Assembly: GCF_007828045.1 (NCBI RefSeq)
Contig: NZ_VITN01000002.1
Coordinates: 124,001-188,000, forward strand
Direction of reading: 5' to 3'
From: Nitrospirillum amazonense
Lineage (GTDB): Bacteria; Pseudomonadota; Alphaproteobacteria; Azospirillales; Azospirillaceae
DNA length: 64,000 bases
Each line of letters begins with the position of its first letter. The first letter of the stretch is position 1. This document shows, in pieces, positions 1-9,305 of this stretch. The position numbers were made by a program, and so were the translations under genes. The notes beneath the pieces were generated by a model. That model searched no databases, had not been told where the DNA came from, and saw only the letters and a list, made by a program, of their open reading frames with translations.

Positions 1-1770
1 GCCCAAGAGAAGAAGCTGGACCTGACCGGCCTGGTCGACACCAAAGCCGCCGGCATCTATCGCGGCGATCCCACCCGCCTGCGCCAGATCCTGCTGAACC
101 TGGCCGGGAACGCCGTGAAGTTCACAGCCACAGGCCAGGTGGGCATCAAGGTTACGCCCATGGCGGCCAAGGGCGCCGACAAGAAAACCCGCCTGCTGGA
201 ATTCTCCGTCACCGACACCGGCCCTGGCATGACGGAAAACCAGCGGGCCCGCCTATTCCAGAAGTTCACCCAGGCCGACACCTCCATCAACCGCAAGTTC
301 GGCGGCACCGGCCTGGGCCTGGCCATTTCCCATCAGCTGGTGCGCCTGATGGGCGGCGACATCATCGTGACCAGCAGTCCGGGCCAGGGCGCCACCTTCA
401 GCTTCGCCATCCCGCTGGAGGTCGTGTCGGCCAAGGGCCGCAGCGGTCGCGCGCCTGTGCTGAAGGGCCGGACAGCCCTGGTGGTCGATGACCTGCCCCT
501 GAACTTGGCGGTGATGGAAAGCCACCTGAACCGGCTGGGCATCGACTGCGTCACGACCTCGGGCGGCAACGCGGCCCTGCGCCAGCTGGAGCTGGCCAAC
601 CAGGCGGGCCGCGCCTTCGACGTCATCTTCGTCGATCAGGCCATGCCCATCATGGACGGCCTGGCCTTCGCCGCCCAGATCCGTCAGGACACGGCCTACG
701 CCGAGGTGAAGATGGTGCTGGTCACCTCCGTTGGTGGTAAACTGGGGGAGATGAAGGGCCTGTTCGACGGCGTGCTGACCAAACCCGTGCGCCTGGCCAC
801 GCTGAAGGACTTGCTGACCCGCCTGGTGCAGCAGGACACCCCCGCCAGCCGCGGCCGCGCCGGTCGCTCGGGCGCCGTCGCCCGTGGCAGGACGCGGGCG
901 ACGGCCACGGCGGGACGCAAGGTGCCGCCTGTCGCCACCCATCCCGGTGAGGGGCGCACCGTCCTGCTGGTCGACGACAATGAGACGAACCGCGCCATCG
1001 CGCGCATCATGCTGGAACGGGAAGGCTATGCGATCGACGACGCCACGGACGGCGAGCAGGCCGTGGGCCGCTGCGCCGTCCGGGCCTACGACCTGATCCT
1101 GATGGATGTGCAGATGCCGGTGATGGATGGTGTGGCCGCCACCCGCACCATTCGCGCCGGCGGGCCCTGCACCCGGGTGCCCATCATCGCCATGACGGCC
1201 AATGCCATGGTGGGCATGCGTGAGGAATACCTGGCGGCGGGCATGAACGATTATGTGTCCAAGCCCTTCGATCAAGAGCAGTTCCTGCACAAGGTGGACC
1301 ATTGGGCGGGTCAGTCGGCCCCGCCTCCGCCTGAAGCCGCCGGCCCCGCAACGGCCGGTCCGCTGGAACCGGCGGAGCGGCTGGAGCCCGCCTTCGATCC
1401 CGGCGTGCTGTCCGGCCTGGGCGCCGCGGTGCCGGCCGCCGCCTTTCAGAGCCTGGTGCGCGGCTTCGCCGATAATGGAATGGCCCGCATCGACCGCCTG
1501 CGGGTCCTGGATCCCCGCACCGACCTTGGTGTCATTCAGGGCGAGGCGCACGACCTGGTGTCCACCGCCGGCAATGTCGGCCTGCGCCGGCTGCAGCGCC
1601 TGGGCCGCGACCTGCACCAGGCCTGCATGGATGGCGACCCGGCCGGCGTCAGGACGGTTCTGGAATGCATCATGCGCGAGGGTCCCCCGGCCTGGGCCGC
1701 CCTGCGCCACCGTTTCATCGGCGACGACCGCCCCGCCCTGGAATCCAGCGCCAACGGTACGGACGACTGA
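1..1770 (+). CDS. Hybrid sensor histidine kinase, 3' part (ATPase-REC-REC-Hpt)
   Basis: The frame is open from base 1, so the gene starts outside the window and its sensor and HisKA domains are not seen. Visible parts in order: a HATPase domain with N-box (GDPTRLRQILLNLAGNAVKF, about residues 23-42), G1 box DTGPGM and G2 box GGTGLGLA; a first receiver (VDD, phospho-Asp in VIFVDQAMPIMDG, Lys in TKPV); a second receiver (LVDDNE, LILMDVQMPVMDG, MTAN, SKPF); and a C-terminal Hpt domain whose EAHDLVSTAGNVG carries the phospho-accepting His. This is the architecture of a multistep phosphorelay kinase. The first receiver has Thr-Ser-Val in place of the usual MTA motif and may be less active. Input signal and partner are unknown. 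The downstream TetR gene is about 300 nt away and need not be linked. Confidence 0.9.
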   Translation, partial: AQEKKLDLTGLVDTKAAGIYRGDPTRLRQILLNLAGNAVKFTATGQVGIKVTPMAAKGADKKTRLLEFSVTDTGPGMTENQRARLFQKFTQADTSINRKFGGTGLGLAISHQLVRLMGGDIIVTSSPGQGATFSFAIPLEVVSAKGRSGRAPVLKGRTALVVDDLPLNLAVMESHLNRLGIDCVTTSGGNAALRQLELANQAGRAFDVIFVDQAMPIMDGLAFAAQIRQDTAYAEVKMVLVTSVGGKLGEMKGLFDGVLTKPVRLATLKDLLTRLVQQDTPASRGRAGRSGAVARGRTRATATAGRKVPPVATHPGEGRTVLLVDDNETNRAIARIMLEREGYAIDDATDGEQAVGRCAVRAYDLILMDVQMPVMDGVAATRTIRAGGPCTRVPIIAMTANAMVGMREEYLAAGMNDYVSKPFDQEQFLHKVDHWAGQSAPPPPEAAGPATAGPLEPAERLEPAFDPGVLSGLGAAVPAAAFQSLVRGFADNGMARIDRLRVLDPRTDLGVIQGEAHDLVSTAGNVGLRRLQRLGRDLHQACMDGDPAGVRTVLECIMREGPPAWAALRHRFIGDDRPALESSANGTDD

Positions 1771-2072
1771 ACCATCGCCCACGCCTGCGCCCGAGCTGGC
1801 CTATGGCGAGGGCCGAAGCGGGCGATGACACCGGTTCCCTGTTCGGTCGAAAATAATATGACCCATTGTTGCCCGCCGGCATCTTGTTTGTTGCAATCCG
1901 ATGCGATAAGAGGGGTTGGACAAGACGCCGCGCAGCCAAGCCAGGGAGTGGTTGCCGTCACCCGAAACGCGGCCATTCCAAGCGCTTGCGCACCCTTTCC
2001 GCCGCGTTTGGAAACCGTCGCCTGGGTTGGACTGTCTTCCGAATTCCCATGCCGTGAGAGCGCAGACGCCCA
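1771..2072. other. Intergenic region before TetR gene
   Basis: No credible gene is seen in these 302 nt. Just after the kinase stop, CATCGCCC (1773-1780) can pair with GGGCGATG (1820-1827) across a long loop, a weak candidate terminator without a T-run. The rest presumably holds the promoter of the TetR gene; no clear -35/-10 pair was recognised. Confidence 0.3.
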
Positions 2073-2759
2073 ATGACCGCCACCGCCCTCGCCACCGCTC
2101 CCGGCCCCGGCCAAGCCCCCCGGCAGCGTTCCGTCCGCGGCCGTCCGCGCTGTGACAAGTCGCGCCAGGCCATCCTCAGCAGCGCCTACGACCTGCTGGT
2201 GCAGGCGGGCCTGGCCGGTTTCACCATCGAGGCGGTGGCCGCCCGGTCCGGCTGCGCCAAAACCACCATTTATCGCTGGTGGCCCACCAAAGGCGCGCTG
2301 GCTGTCGCCTCGCTGCTGGAGATGGTGGAGGTGGCGGCCCCCATTCGCGCCACCGGCTCCGCCCGCCGCGATCTGGAAAGCCTGCTGGAGGTCATGGCCG
2401 GAACCATGGCGGGCCCCATGGGCCGGGTCATCGCCAGCATCATCGTGGAAGGGCAAAGCAATCCGGAAGTGCTGGAGACCTACTGCACCCAGGTGCTGCA
2501 GCCCCGCCGGGAACGCATCCGCGAGATTGTGCGCATGGGCGTGCGCTCCGGTGAGTTACCAACCGACCTGGACGAGGCGGTGGTGGTGGAGCTGCTGTAC
2601 AACACCCTTTATAGCCGCCTGCTGATCCGCCACCAACCGCTGGACGAACCCGGCTGGACCCAGCGCCTGGTGGCCGCCGTGCTGGGCCCGGCGAACGCCG
2701 CCCCTCAGCCGGTGACCAAACCCCCGCGCATCCATAGCGACGCGCTGTACCCGGCTTAG
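2073..2759 (+). CDS. TetR/AcrR family transcriptional regulator
   Basis: This 228-residue protein has a low-complexity N-terminus of about 30 residues, then a TetR helix-turn-helix (SRQAILSSAYDLL, FTIEAVAARSGCAKTTIYRW, about residues 30-75). The C-terminal all-helical region should bind ligand and dimerise; its layout (LLEVMAGTMAGP...IREIVRMGVRSGELP) resembles the TetR_C_11-like group. It is probably a repressor. Its target is unclear: no efflux or enzyme operon lies next to it, and the downstream diguanylate cyclase is convergent. The ATG at 2073 is the first start in frame and precedes the HTH; its ribosome site is poor. Confidence 0.9.
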   Translation: MTATALATAPGPGQAPRQRSVRGRPRCDKSRQAILSSAYDLLVQAGLAGFTIEAVAARSGCAKTTIYRWWPTKGALAVASLLEMVEVAAPIRATGSARRDLESLLEVMAGTMAGPMGRVIASIIVEGQSNPEVLETYCTQVLQPRRERIREIVRMGVRSGELPTDLDEAVVVELLYNTLYSRLLIRHQPLDEPGWTQRLVAAVLGPANAAPQPVTKPPRIHSDALYPA

Positions 2760-2760
2760 A

Positions 2761-2800
2761 GTGCGATCGCTTCAGATCGCCTCCTCCGAGGGGATCGCAC
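2761..2800. terminator. Hairpin between convergent genes
   Basis: GTGCGATC (2761-2768) pairs with GATCGCAC (2793-2800); inside it GCCTC/GAGG can add pairs. It sits between the ends of the convergent TetR and GGDEF genes and is followed by A-rich sequence, so it could work as a shared terminator. Confidence 0.5.
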
Positions 2801-2822
2801 GATTGAACAAAAACTCAAAAAC

Positions 2823-3950
2823 CTACGCCGCCACCGACACGCGGTTGCGGCCGGCGTTCTTGGCGGCGTAGAGGGCCTTGTCGGCACGGCCCAGCAGGCT
2901 GTCCACGCTGTGGTCGTTGGGGGACAGGGTGGTGACGCCCAGGCTGCAGGTCAGGGTCACGGACACGTCCGGCGCCAGGGTGATGGGCGCGGCCGCCACG
3001 GCGCAGCGCAGGCGCTCGGCCACCCGCTCCGCCTCCGGCCGGTCGGTCTGCGGCAGCAGGATCACGAATTCCTCCCCGCCGAAGCGGCCGATGACGTCGG
3101 TGTCGCGGATGGCACCCTGGCAGAGATCGACCACGGCACGGATGGCCTGGTCGCCGGCCTGATGGCCCCAGGTGTCGTTGATGCGCTTGAAATGGTCGAT
3201 ATCCAGCATCAGCACCGACAGCGGCCCGCCATAGCGCCGGGCCCGCGCCATCTCGCGCGCCGCCGTGTCGGTGATGAATCGCCGTGTGCCGGCCCCCGTC
3301 AGGCTGTCGGTGATGGCGACCAGCCGCAGCAGCCGCTGGCTCTCGTAACTGGTGTAATTGATCTGCTCGAACGCGAAGAGCACGCAGATGAACATGGCGC
3401 CCACCGGGCCCAGCAGCAGCGGATACTTCACATATTCGAAGTCTTGGGCGAAGCCCGCGGCCCCTGCCGCCGGCGGCAGGGAGATGATCAGCACCATGAA
3501 GGCGGCGCCGGTGGTGAAGGGCACGTACTGCATCACCAGCAGCGGCAGGAAGGTGAAGAACAGGAAGCCGGAGAATTGGGCCTGCATGCCGTGATCCAGG
3601 CGGTTCAGCACCTCGATGAACAGAATCTGGCAGGTGAAGGCGCCGATGAAGGCGTAGGCCGTGGTCAGGCGGCGCGGTACCCGGAAATGCAGCAGCAGGG
3701 CGTGCAGTACGATGATGACGGACATCACCAGCCGCAGGCCAATGGTGCGCCGCGCCCCTTCGGCGTCGATGACGTAGTCCCATCCCCACAGGCCACTGAC
3801 GGTAATGGAGGTCGCCACCGTCATGATGGTGCTGAACAGCCGGTGGTGATCGAACTTGTAGTCGATATAGGCCCGGTCCGGCCAGACGACGTCCTTGATA
3901 TGGTGGCCCACCGGGTCCGTTCCCTGTCTCCCCACCCCGGTGCGACACAT
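2823..3950 (-). CDS. Membrane-bound diguanylate cyclase (GGDEF)
   Basis: The 375-residue protein has about 40 soluble N-terminal residues, then roughly six hydrophobic segments (residues about 40-200) and a C-terminal GGDEF domain of about 160 residues. The catalytic signature is GGEEF. An RDTD sequence ends five residues before it, matching the RxxD inhibitory site where c-di-GMP binds, so the enzyme should make c-di-GMP from two GTP and be product-inhibited. The membrane part resembles the MASE-type sensory modules but I cannot assign a class. No partner phosphodiesterase is adjacent; the nearest GGDEF-EAL gene is about 9 kb away. The exact start (ATG at 3950) is not supported by a strong ribosome site. 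Confidence 0.88.
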   Translation of the reverse strand: MCRTGVGRQGTDPVGHHIKDVVWPDRAYIDYKFDHHRLFSTIMTVATSITVSGLWGWDYVIDAEGARRTIGLRLVMSVIIVLHALLLHFRVPRRLTTAYAFIGAFTCQILFIEVLNRLDHGMQAQFSGFLFFTFLPLLVMQYVPFTTGAAFMVLIISLPPAAGAAGFAQDFEYVKYPLLLGPVGAMFICVLFAFEQINYTSYESQRLLRLVAITDSLTGAGTRRFITDTAAREMARARRYGGPLSVLMLDIDHFKRINDTWGHQAGDQAIRAVVDLCQGAIRDTDVIGRFGGEEFVILLPQTDRPEAERVAERLRCAVAAAPITLAPDVSVTLTCSLGVTTLSPNDHSVDSLLGRADKALYAAKNAGRNRVSVAA

Positions 3951-4125
3951 GTCGGGATGGACTTATCCTGGGCAGCTTATACCGCGCCGGCCAATCCAGA
4001 CTACGCCAGTATTTTGATGGTCACGCTGCCATGATGCCGCAGGATAAGGCTAGTCCAGGCAGGATGGACAACCCCATCCTGACCCTCTGGACCGAATTTT
4101 AACGGGCACCGCCTTTGGCCCCACT

Positions 4126-4152
4126 CCTAAGGTAATTTAATATCTCCTTAGG
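4126..4152 (-). terminator. Possible hairpin downstream of a small gene
   Basis: CCTAAGG (4126-4132) and CCTTAGG (4146-4152) form a perfect 7-bp stem with a 13-nt A/T-rich loop just beyond the 3' end of the 105-residue gene on the minus strand. There is no clear T-run, so the terminator role is tentative. Confidence 0.3.
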
Positions 4153-4170
4153 GAAACACTATTTCTTGCT

Positions 4171-4488
4171 TTAAACCTTACGCACAGGCTTGGTCGGCTT
4201 GGCTGTCGCCTGCCCGTAAGCCTTGACCGCCGCCTCTGGCTTCTTCATTTCTTCCATCAATTTCATGGCGAAGCGGCCGCCATCATGGCGGGACTGCAGG
4301 AAGGTCATCACCACGTCGCGCGCGGCCTGTCGGTCGAAGGGGATGTCGGCGGGCTCCTCGGCCGGAGGAGCCGACCGCGCCGTCTGCATGCGCTCCGCCG
4401 CCGCGGCCGCCTTTTCCAGGACGTCCGGGTCGATCCGCCGCCGGATGGCGCGGATCTGGCGCAGCAGTTCGTCACGGGGATCGGCCAT
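4171..4488 (-). CDS. Hypothetical protein, 105 aa, charged and helical
   Basis: I do not recognise this family. The protein starts MADPRDELLRQIRAIRRRID and is rich in Arg, Lys, Glu and Ala, with a helix-forming first half, a Pro-rich hinge (residues about 40-48), a second helical stretch (ARDVVMTFLQSRHDGGRF) and a basic tail (TKPTKPVRKV). There is no signal peptide or membrane segment. The base composition and third-position G+C match real genes nearby, which is the main reason to accept it. It lies about 100 nt downstream of the yciA-like gene on the same strand and could be co-transcribed with it. Confidence 0.6.
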   Translation of the reverse strand: MADPRDELLRQIRAIRRRIDPDVLEKAAAAAERMQTARSAPPAEEPADIPFDRQAARDVVMTFLQSRHDGGRFAMKLMEEMKKPEAAVKAYGQATAKPTKPVRKV

Positions 4489-4590
4489 GAAACCAGCTCT
4501 GACTTCAGCAAAAGGGGGCGACGATAGAGTGCGCGCGCCATGCCCCTGATGTCGAGGGAACTTTGGTCCGGCCTCTCGGCTCCCACCCGC

Positions 4591-4989
4591 TTATTCCTCC
4601 ACGACCGGCAGGGGGCGGGGGCGGCGATTCTCGTCGATGGCGACGAAGGTGAAGACCGCCTCGGTCACCTTGTTGGTGTCGTCGGCGTCGCGGCTGCGGC
4701 GCCAGGCCTCCACCTCGATGCGCATGGAGGTGCGGCCACGCGACACCAGCCGGCCGAACAGGCTGACCTCATCCCCCACGAACACCGGGCCCAGGAAGGC
4801 GATGGCGTCCACCGCCACCGTGGCGGCGCGCCCCCGCGCCATGCGGGCCGCCACGTTGCCCGCCGCCAAGTCCATCTGTGACATCAGCCAGCCGCCGAAG
4901 ATGTCGCCGGCGGGGTTGGTATCGGCCGGCATGGCGATGGTGCGGATGACGGGGACCTCGTCGGGCATCTTGGCGTTCTTATCGAGCAT
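4591..4989 (-). CDS. yciA: Acyl-CoA thioesterase, YciA family (hotdog fold)
   Basis: The 132-residue size is typical of single-hotdog YciA proteins. It carries the family signature around NPAGDIFGGWLMSQMDLAAG (residues about 26-45), where the Asp is the proposed catalytic residue, followed by the VAVDAIAFLGPVFVGDEVS strand and the YciA-type ending EAVFTFVAIDENRRPRPLP. YciA enzymes hydrolyse acyl-CoA esters in the cytoplasm and act as homohexamers. The gene is divergent from the CoA transferase gene across a 187-nt spacer, so the two may share control of acyl-CoA metabolism; that link is inference. Confidence 0.9.
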   Translation of the reverse strand: MLDKNAKMPDEVPVIRTIAMPADTNPAGDIFGGWLMSQMDLAAGNVAARMARGRAATVAVDAIAFLGPVFVGDEVSLFGRLVSRGRTSMRIEVEAWRRSRDADDTNKVTEAVFTFVAIDENRRPRPLPVVEE

Positions 4990-5126
4990 GGGGGCCTCGG
5001 GTTCGGCAGGTAAACGATTGGGATATCAGAGCGTGAAACGGCCCGCAGGGGAAGCCTGGGCTTAACAACCCCAATGCCATCTAGGCGCTGGTCGCGTCCG
5101 CCGTGTAAGATCGCCGCCGTGCAGAC

Positions 5127-5159
5127 CAGGCATCCCCGACAGTCAGGCATCCCCGACAG
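5127..5159. repeat. Two-copy 16-bp direct repeat upstream of CoA transferase
   Basis: The 16-mer caggcatccccgacag occurs at 5127-5142 and again at 5144-5159, giving a 17-bp period. It lies 18-50 nt before the CoA transferase start, where promoter or leader sequence would be. It could be a binding site for a regulator on one DNA face pair, or a simple slippage duplication. Confidence 0.6.
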
Positions 5160-5176
5160 AAGGTAGACCTGCGCCC

Positions 5177-6442
5177 ATGACCCAGCCGCCCACCCCCGCC
5201 ACCGGCCCGCTGACCGGCCTGAAGGTCCTGGACATGAGCCGGGTGCTGGCCGGCCCCAGCGCCACGCAGATCCTGGGCGACCTGGGTGCCGATGTGGTGA
5301 AGGTTGAACGGCCGGGCCAGGGAGACGACACCCGCGCCTGGGGCCCGCCTTTTCTGAAAGACGACGCCGGCCAGGACACCAAGGAAAGCGCCTACTACCT
5401 GTCGGCCAACCGCAACAAGCGCTCACTGACCCTGGACTTCACCAATCCGGCGGGCAAGGCGCTGGCCCTGCAGTTGATCGGCCACGCCGACGTGGTGGTG
5501 GAGAACTACAAGACCGGCACCCTGGGCCGCTATGGCCTGGGCTATGAGGACCTGCGCGACGCCTTCCCCCGGCTGATCTACTGTTCCGTCACCGGCTTCG
5601 GCCATACCGGGCCTTATGCCGCCCGCGCCGGTTACGACTACCTGGTGCAGGGCATGGGCGGCTTCATGTCCCTGACGGGGGAACCGGAGGGCCAGCCGCT
5701 GAAGGCCGGCGTCGCCATCGCCGATTTGATGACCGGCACCTACGCCGTCATCGCCATCCTGGCCGCCCTGCGCCACCGCGACCACACCGGCCGGGGCCAG
5801 GCCATCGACCTGTCGCTGTTCGACACCCAGGTCGCCTGGCTGTCCCATCCGGGCCAATATTACCTGACCAGCGGCCATCTGGCGCCACGCGTGGGCAACG
5901 CCCATCCCACCATCGTGCCCTATCAGACCTTCGCCACCAGTGACGGCTGGATCATCCTGGCCGTGGGGAATGACGAGCAGTTCGCCCGCTTCTGCCACCT
6001 GACCGGCAACGCCGCGTGGGCCAGCGACCCGCGCTATGCCACCAATCAGGCACGGGTGGCCAACCGCGACAGCCTGGTACCCGCCATCGCCGCCGTCATC
6101 CAAGGGCAGGGCAGCCAGTTCTGGATCGACGCGCTGGAACCGCTGGGCGTGCCCTGCGGCCCCATCAACAGCATCGACAAGGTTTTCGCCGACCCGCAGG
6201 TGGCCGCCCGCGAAATGCGCGTCACCCTGCCCCACCCTCAGGCCGGCGGGACTGGGGCGCCGGGTGCCGGCCTGCCGGGCACGGTGGAACTGATCGGCAG
6301 CCCCATGAAATTCAGCGACACGCCAGTCAACTACCGCCAAGCCCCACCCACCCTGGGCCAGCACACCGACGCCGTGCTGCAGGATTGGCTGCGGCTGGAT
6401 GAGGAGGAAATCCGGCACCTGCGGCATACCGGCGCCTTGTGA
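5177..6442 (+). CDS. Family III CoA transferase (CaiB/BaiF)
   Basis: The 421-residue protein fits the class III CoA transferases. It shows the N-terminal GLKVLDMSRVLAGP motif, DLGADVVKVERPG, the ENYKTGTL segment, and AGVAIADLMTG, whose Asp corresponds to the catalytic Asp that forms the acyl-enzyme intermediate. The C-terminal half carries VPCGPINSI and LGQHT, also typical. It moves CoA between an acyl-CoA and a carboxylate in the cytoplasm; the substrate cannot be read from sequence. The ATG at 5177 is followed by a Pro/Thr-rich leader before the conserved core. A dienelactone-hydrolase-like gene follows 71 nt later, which suggests a joint role in breakdown of an organic acid. Confidence 0.93.
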   Translation: MTQPPTPATGPLTGLKVLDMSRVLAGPSATQILGDLGADVVKVERPGQGDDTRAWGPPFLKDDAGQDTKESAYYLSANRNKRSLTLDFTNPAGKALALQLIGHADVVVENYKTGTLGRYGLGYEDLRDAFPRLIYCSVTGFGHTGPYAARAGYDYLVQGMGGFMSLTGEPEGQPLKAGVAIADLMTGTYAVIAILAALRHRDHTGRGQAIDLSLFDTQVAWLSHPGQYYLTSGHLAPRVGNAHPTIVPYQTFATSDGWIILAVGNDEQFARFCHLTGNAAWASDPRYATNQARVANRDSLVPAIAAVIQGQGSQFWIDALEPLGVPCGPINSIDKVFADPQVAAREMRVTLPHPQAGGTGAPGAGLPGTVELIGSPMKFSDTPVNYRQAPPTLGQHTDAVLQDWLRLDEEEIRHLRHTGAL

Positions 6443-6513
6443 GCGGCAAGGATGCGGCGCGCAGGGGCTTGCGGTAAGAGTTCAGCCATAACAACGACGC
6501 AGGGGCGACTTCC

Positions 6514-7389
<876 letters not shown>

Positions 7390-7530
7390 ATGAATTCGTA
7401 AATTTCTTGAATAGGACGCGACCGCGTCCGCCGGAGCGAGCACCGCCCAGTTAACGTAAAGGGGGCGGAGCGAGGAAGCCAAGGCCACGGATGTGGCCGC
7501 CCGGCGCCTGAGGGAACTATAGAAAAAGAA

Positions 7531-7565
7531 AAAAGGCCCGCCTGCGGGGGAGCGGCGGGCCTTTT
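7531..7565. terminator. Strong intrinsic terminator after hydrolase gene
   Basis: AAAAGGCCCGCC (7531-7542) pairs perfectly with GGCGGGCCTTTT (7554-7565) around an 11-nt loop. It has A-rich sequence on its left and TTTT on its right, so it can act in both directions. It lies between the hydrolase gene and the convergent SDR gene. Confidence 0.85.
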
Positions 7566-7793
7566 AAGAGGCCGGGTTGGGCGCGGGGAGCAACCCACCC
7601 GGACGGGGAAGCAGAAACGGGACCGAGGTCACCGTCTCGGGCACCGGAGAGGTTGGGGCCATCCCCGGTACAAGAAGAAGACTATGCCCGCCGAACCGCC
7701 GCGGCTGTGACCAATATCACTACGGTACGGAGCGTAAGTATATCCTGCCATGCGCGGGCCTACCTTGAATCGCCGGCAGCAAATCCCGTCGCC
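7566..7793. other. Intergenic region with no recognised gene
   Basis: Between the terminator and the 3' end of the convergent SDR gene there is no supported coding sequence. The stretch around 7715-7745 (tacggtacggagcgtaagta) has a partly dyad-like look but no known operator was recognised. Together with 7390-7530 this makes a gene-free gap of about 400 nt. Confidence 0.3.
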
Positions 7794-8528
7794 TCAGGAC
7801 AGCGCGATGCATTCACCGTGGCGGGTGTTGTCGGGCGCCACCAGGTCCAGGATGGTGGGCACGACCCGGGTCACGGGCGGCTGGGTGTCCGGCTTTTCCC
7901 CGGGGAAGGCCTGGGCGCGCAGCTTGGTGGGCATGGGGCCAGGGTCGACCAGGTTCACCTTCAGGGGGCTTTGCAGCACCTCCTGCGCGTAGGTCAGCGC
8001 CATCATCTCCAACCCCGCCTTGGCCACGGCGTAGGCGTTCCAATAGGCCACCGGCTCATGGCCATAGCGGTCGGTGATGAAGACGGCGCGGCCTGCGTCA
8101 GAACCACGCAGCAGCGGATCCAGCGTGCGGATGAGGCGCATGTTGGCGGTCAGCGTCAGGGCCAGCACCTTGTCCCACTGCTTCACGTCGGCATGGGCCA
8201 TGGGCCCGATGGCGCCCAGCATGCCGGCGTTGGCCACCAGGATGTCCACCCGCTTGAACCGGTCCAGCAGGGCCGGGCCCAGCACGTCCAGCTGCGCCGG
8301 GTCGGCCGCCATGTCCTGGGGAATGAGGGTGGCGGTACCGCCGGCGGCGCGGATGGTGTCATCCACCTCCTCCAGCCCGCCCACGGTGCGGGCGATCAGC
8401 ACGACGTGCGCGCCCTCCGCCGCCAGCCCCTTGGCGACGGCGGCGCCCAACCCGCGCGAGGCGCCGGTGACGACGGCGACACGGCCTTTAAGACGGCCTG
8501 GGACGGCGGGAGAGGCAGGCTCGGTCAT
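7794..8528 (-). CDS. SDR family oxidoreductase with altered active site
   Basis: The 244-residue protein has the classical short-chain dehydrogenase layout: TGASRGLG cofactor motif (residues about 21-28), DMAAD, NAG, and YAVAK with the catalytic Tyr and Lys. The residue that should be the catalytic Ser, about 13 before the Tyr, falls in FITDRYGH, so Ser seems replaced by Asp or a neighbour. The cofactor preference is not clear from IARTVGG. An NAD(P)-dependent alcohol/ketone reaction is expected if it is active at all. It lies about 110 nt downstream of the Lrp-type gene on the same strand. Confidence 0.88.
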   Translation of the reverse strand: MTEPASPAVPGRLKGRVAVVTGASRGLGAAVAKGLAAEGAHVVLIARTVGGLEEVDDTIRAAGGTATLIPQDMAADPAQLDVLGPALLDRFKRVDILVANAGMLGAIGPMAHADVKQWDKVLALTLTANMRLIRTLDPLLRGSDAGRAVFITDRYGHEPVAYWNAYAVAKAGLEMMALTYAQEVLQSPLKVNLVDPGPMPTKLRAQAFPGEKPDTQPPVTRVVPTILDLVAPDNTRHGECIALS

Positions 8529-8638
8529 GCGGGACGCTTTCCTCGGATAAAGGTTTTTCGGCGGTACGGGTGGGCGCGAGGTGCCCCCGCGTCACCGCAA
8601 CGGCTGGCTTTGCGGTTTACGGCCTGGCATCGCGTCCG

Positions 8639-9145
8639 TCAATCGCCGCCCACGGTGACGACATCGGCCAGCGGCAGGGCCGTGCGCTTCATGACCGTAC
8701 GCAGGGTGAAGCTGGAATGGACACGGGCCACCCCCGGCAGGCGGGTCAGGATGCGGTTGTGCAAGGCCTCGTAATCGGCGGCCCCCGCCACCACCACGCG
8801 CAGCAGATAGTCGCTGTCGCCCGACATCAGATAGCACTCCATCACCTGCGGGCAGGTAGCCAGCGCCTCCTCGAACGCGCGCAGGTAGGGCTCCGTCTGT
8901 TTTTCCAGCGTCACCTGCACGAACACGCTCTCCGGCCGCCCGCAGGAGGCCGGGTCCAGGATGGCAGTGTAGCCGCTGATGATCCCCGCCTCCTCCATTG
9001 CCTTGACGCGGCGCAGGCAGGCGCTTTCCGACAGATGGACATGGGCGGCCAGTTCCGAATTGGGGATGCGGCCATGCTCCTGCAGGCGGGCCAGGATGGC
9101 ACGATCAATCCTATCCAGTACCGTTGTTCGCAGACTCTGCCGCAT
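8639..9145 (-). CDS. Lrp/AsnC family regulator, probable control of ald
   Basis: This 168-residue protein has an AsnC-type helix-turn-helix at residues about 8-60 (LDRIDRAILARLQEHGRIPN, LSESACLRRVKAMEEAGII) and a C-terminal RAM effector domain (VMECYLMSGDSDYLLRVVV). Lrp-type proteins form dimers to octamers and respond to amino acids. It is divergent from alanine dehydrogenase with 160 nt between the starts, the usual arrangement for AldR-type regulators that switch ald on with alanine. Direct control of ald and of itself from that spacer is a good inference but no operator was identified. Confidence 0.92.
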   Translation of the reverse strand: MRQSLRTTVLDRIDRAILARLQEHGRIPNSELAAHVHLSESACLRRVKAMEEAGIISGYTAILDPASCGRPESVFVQVTLEKQTEPYLRAFEEALATCPQVMECYLMSGDSDYLLRVVVAGAADYEALHNRILTRLPGVARVHSSFTLRTVMKRTALPLADVVTVGGD

Positions 9146-9305
9146 TGGACGCCTTCAACGATGTCTCCTTGCGTATTGTGCGCCGGTCCTAACCTTCAAC
9201 GCAAGGACATGCACCGGCCTCCGGCCTTATCTTGAGCTTCGAAATCGAGGCAACGGTTGCGCGACCGGACAGGCGGCGCCAACCCAGATGATCCGGGAGA
9301 TAACC

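Noticed and set aside
8979-9305. Upstream extension of alanine dehydrogenase by about 109 codons
   Set aside because: It would run through the divergent Lrp gene's start; the conserved N-terminus and ribosome site place the start at 9306.
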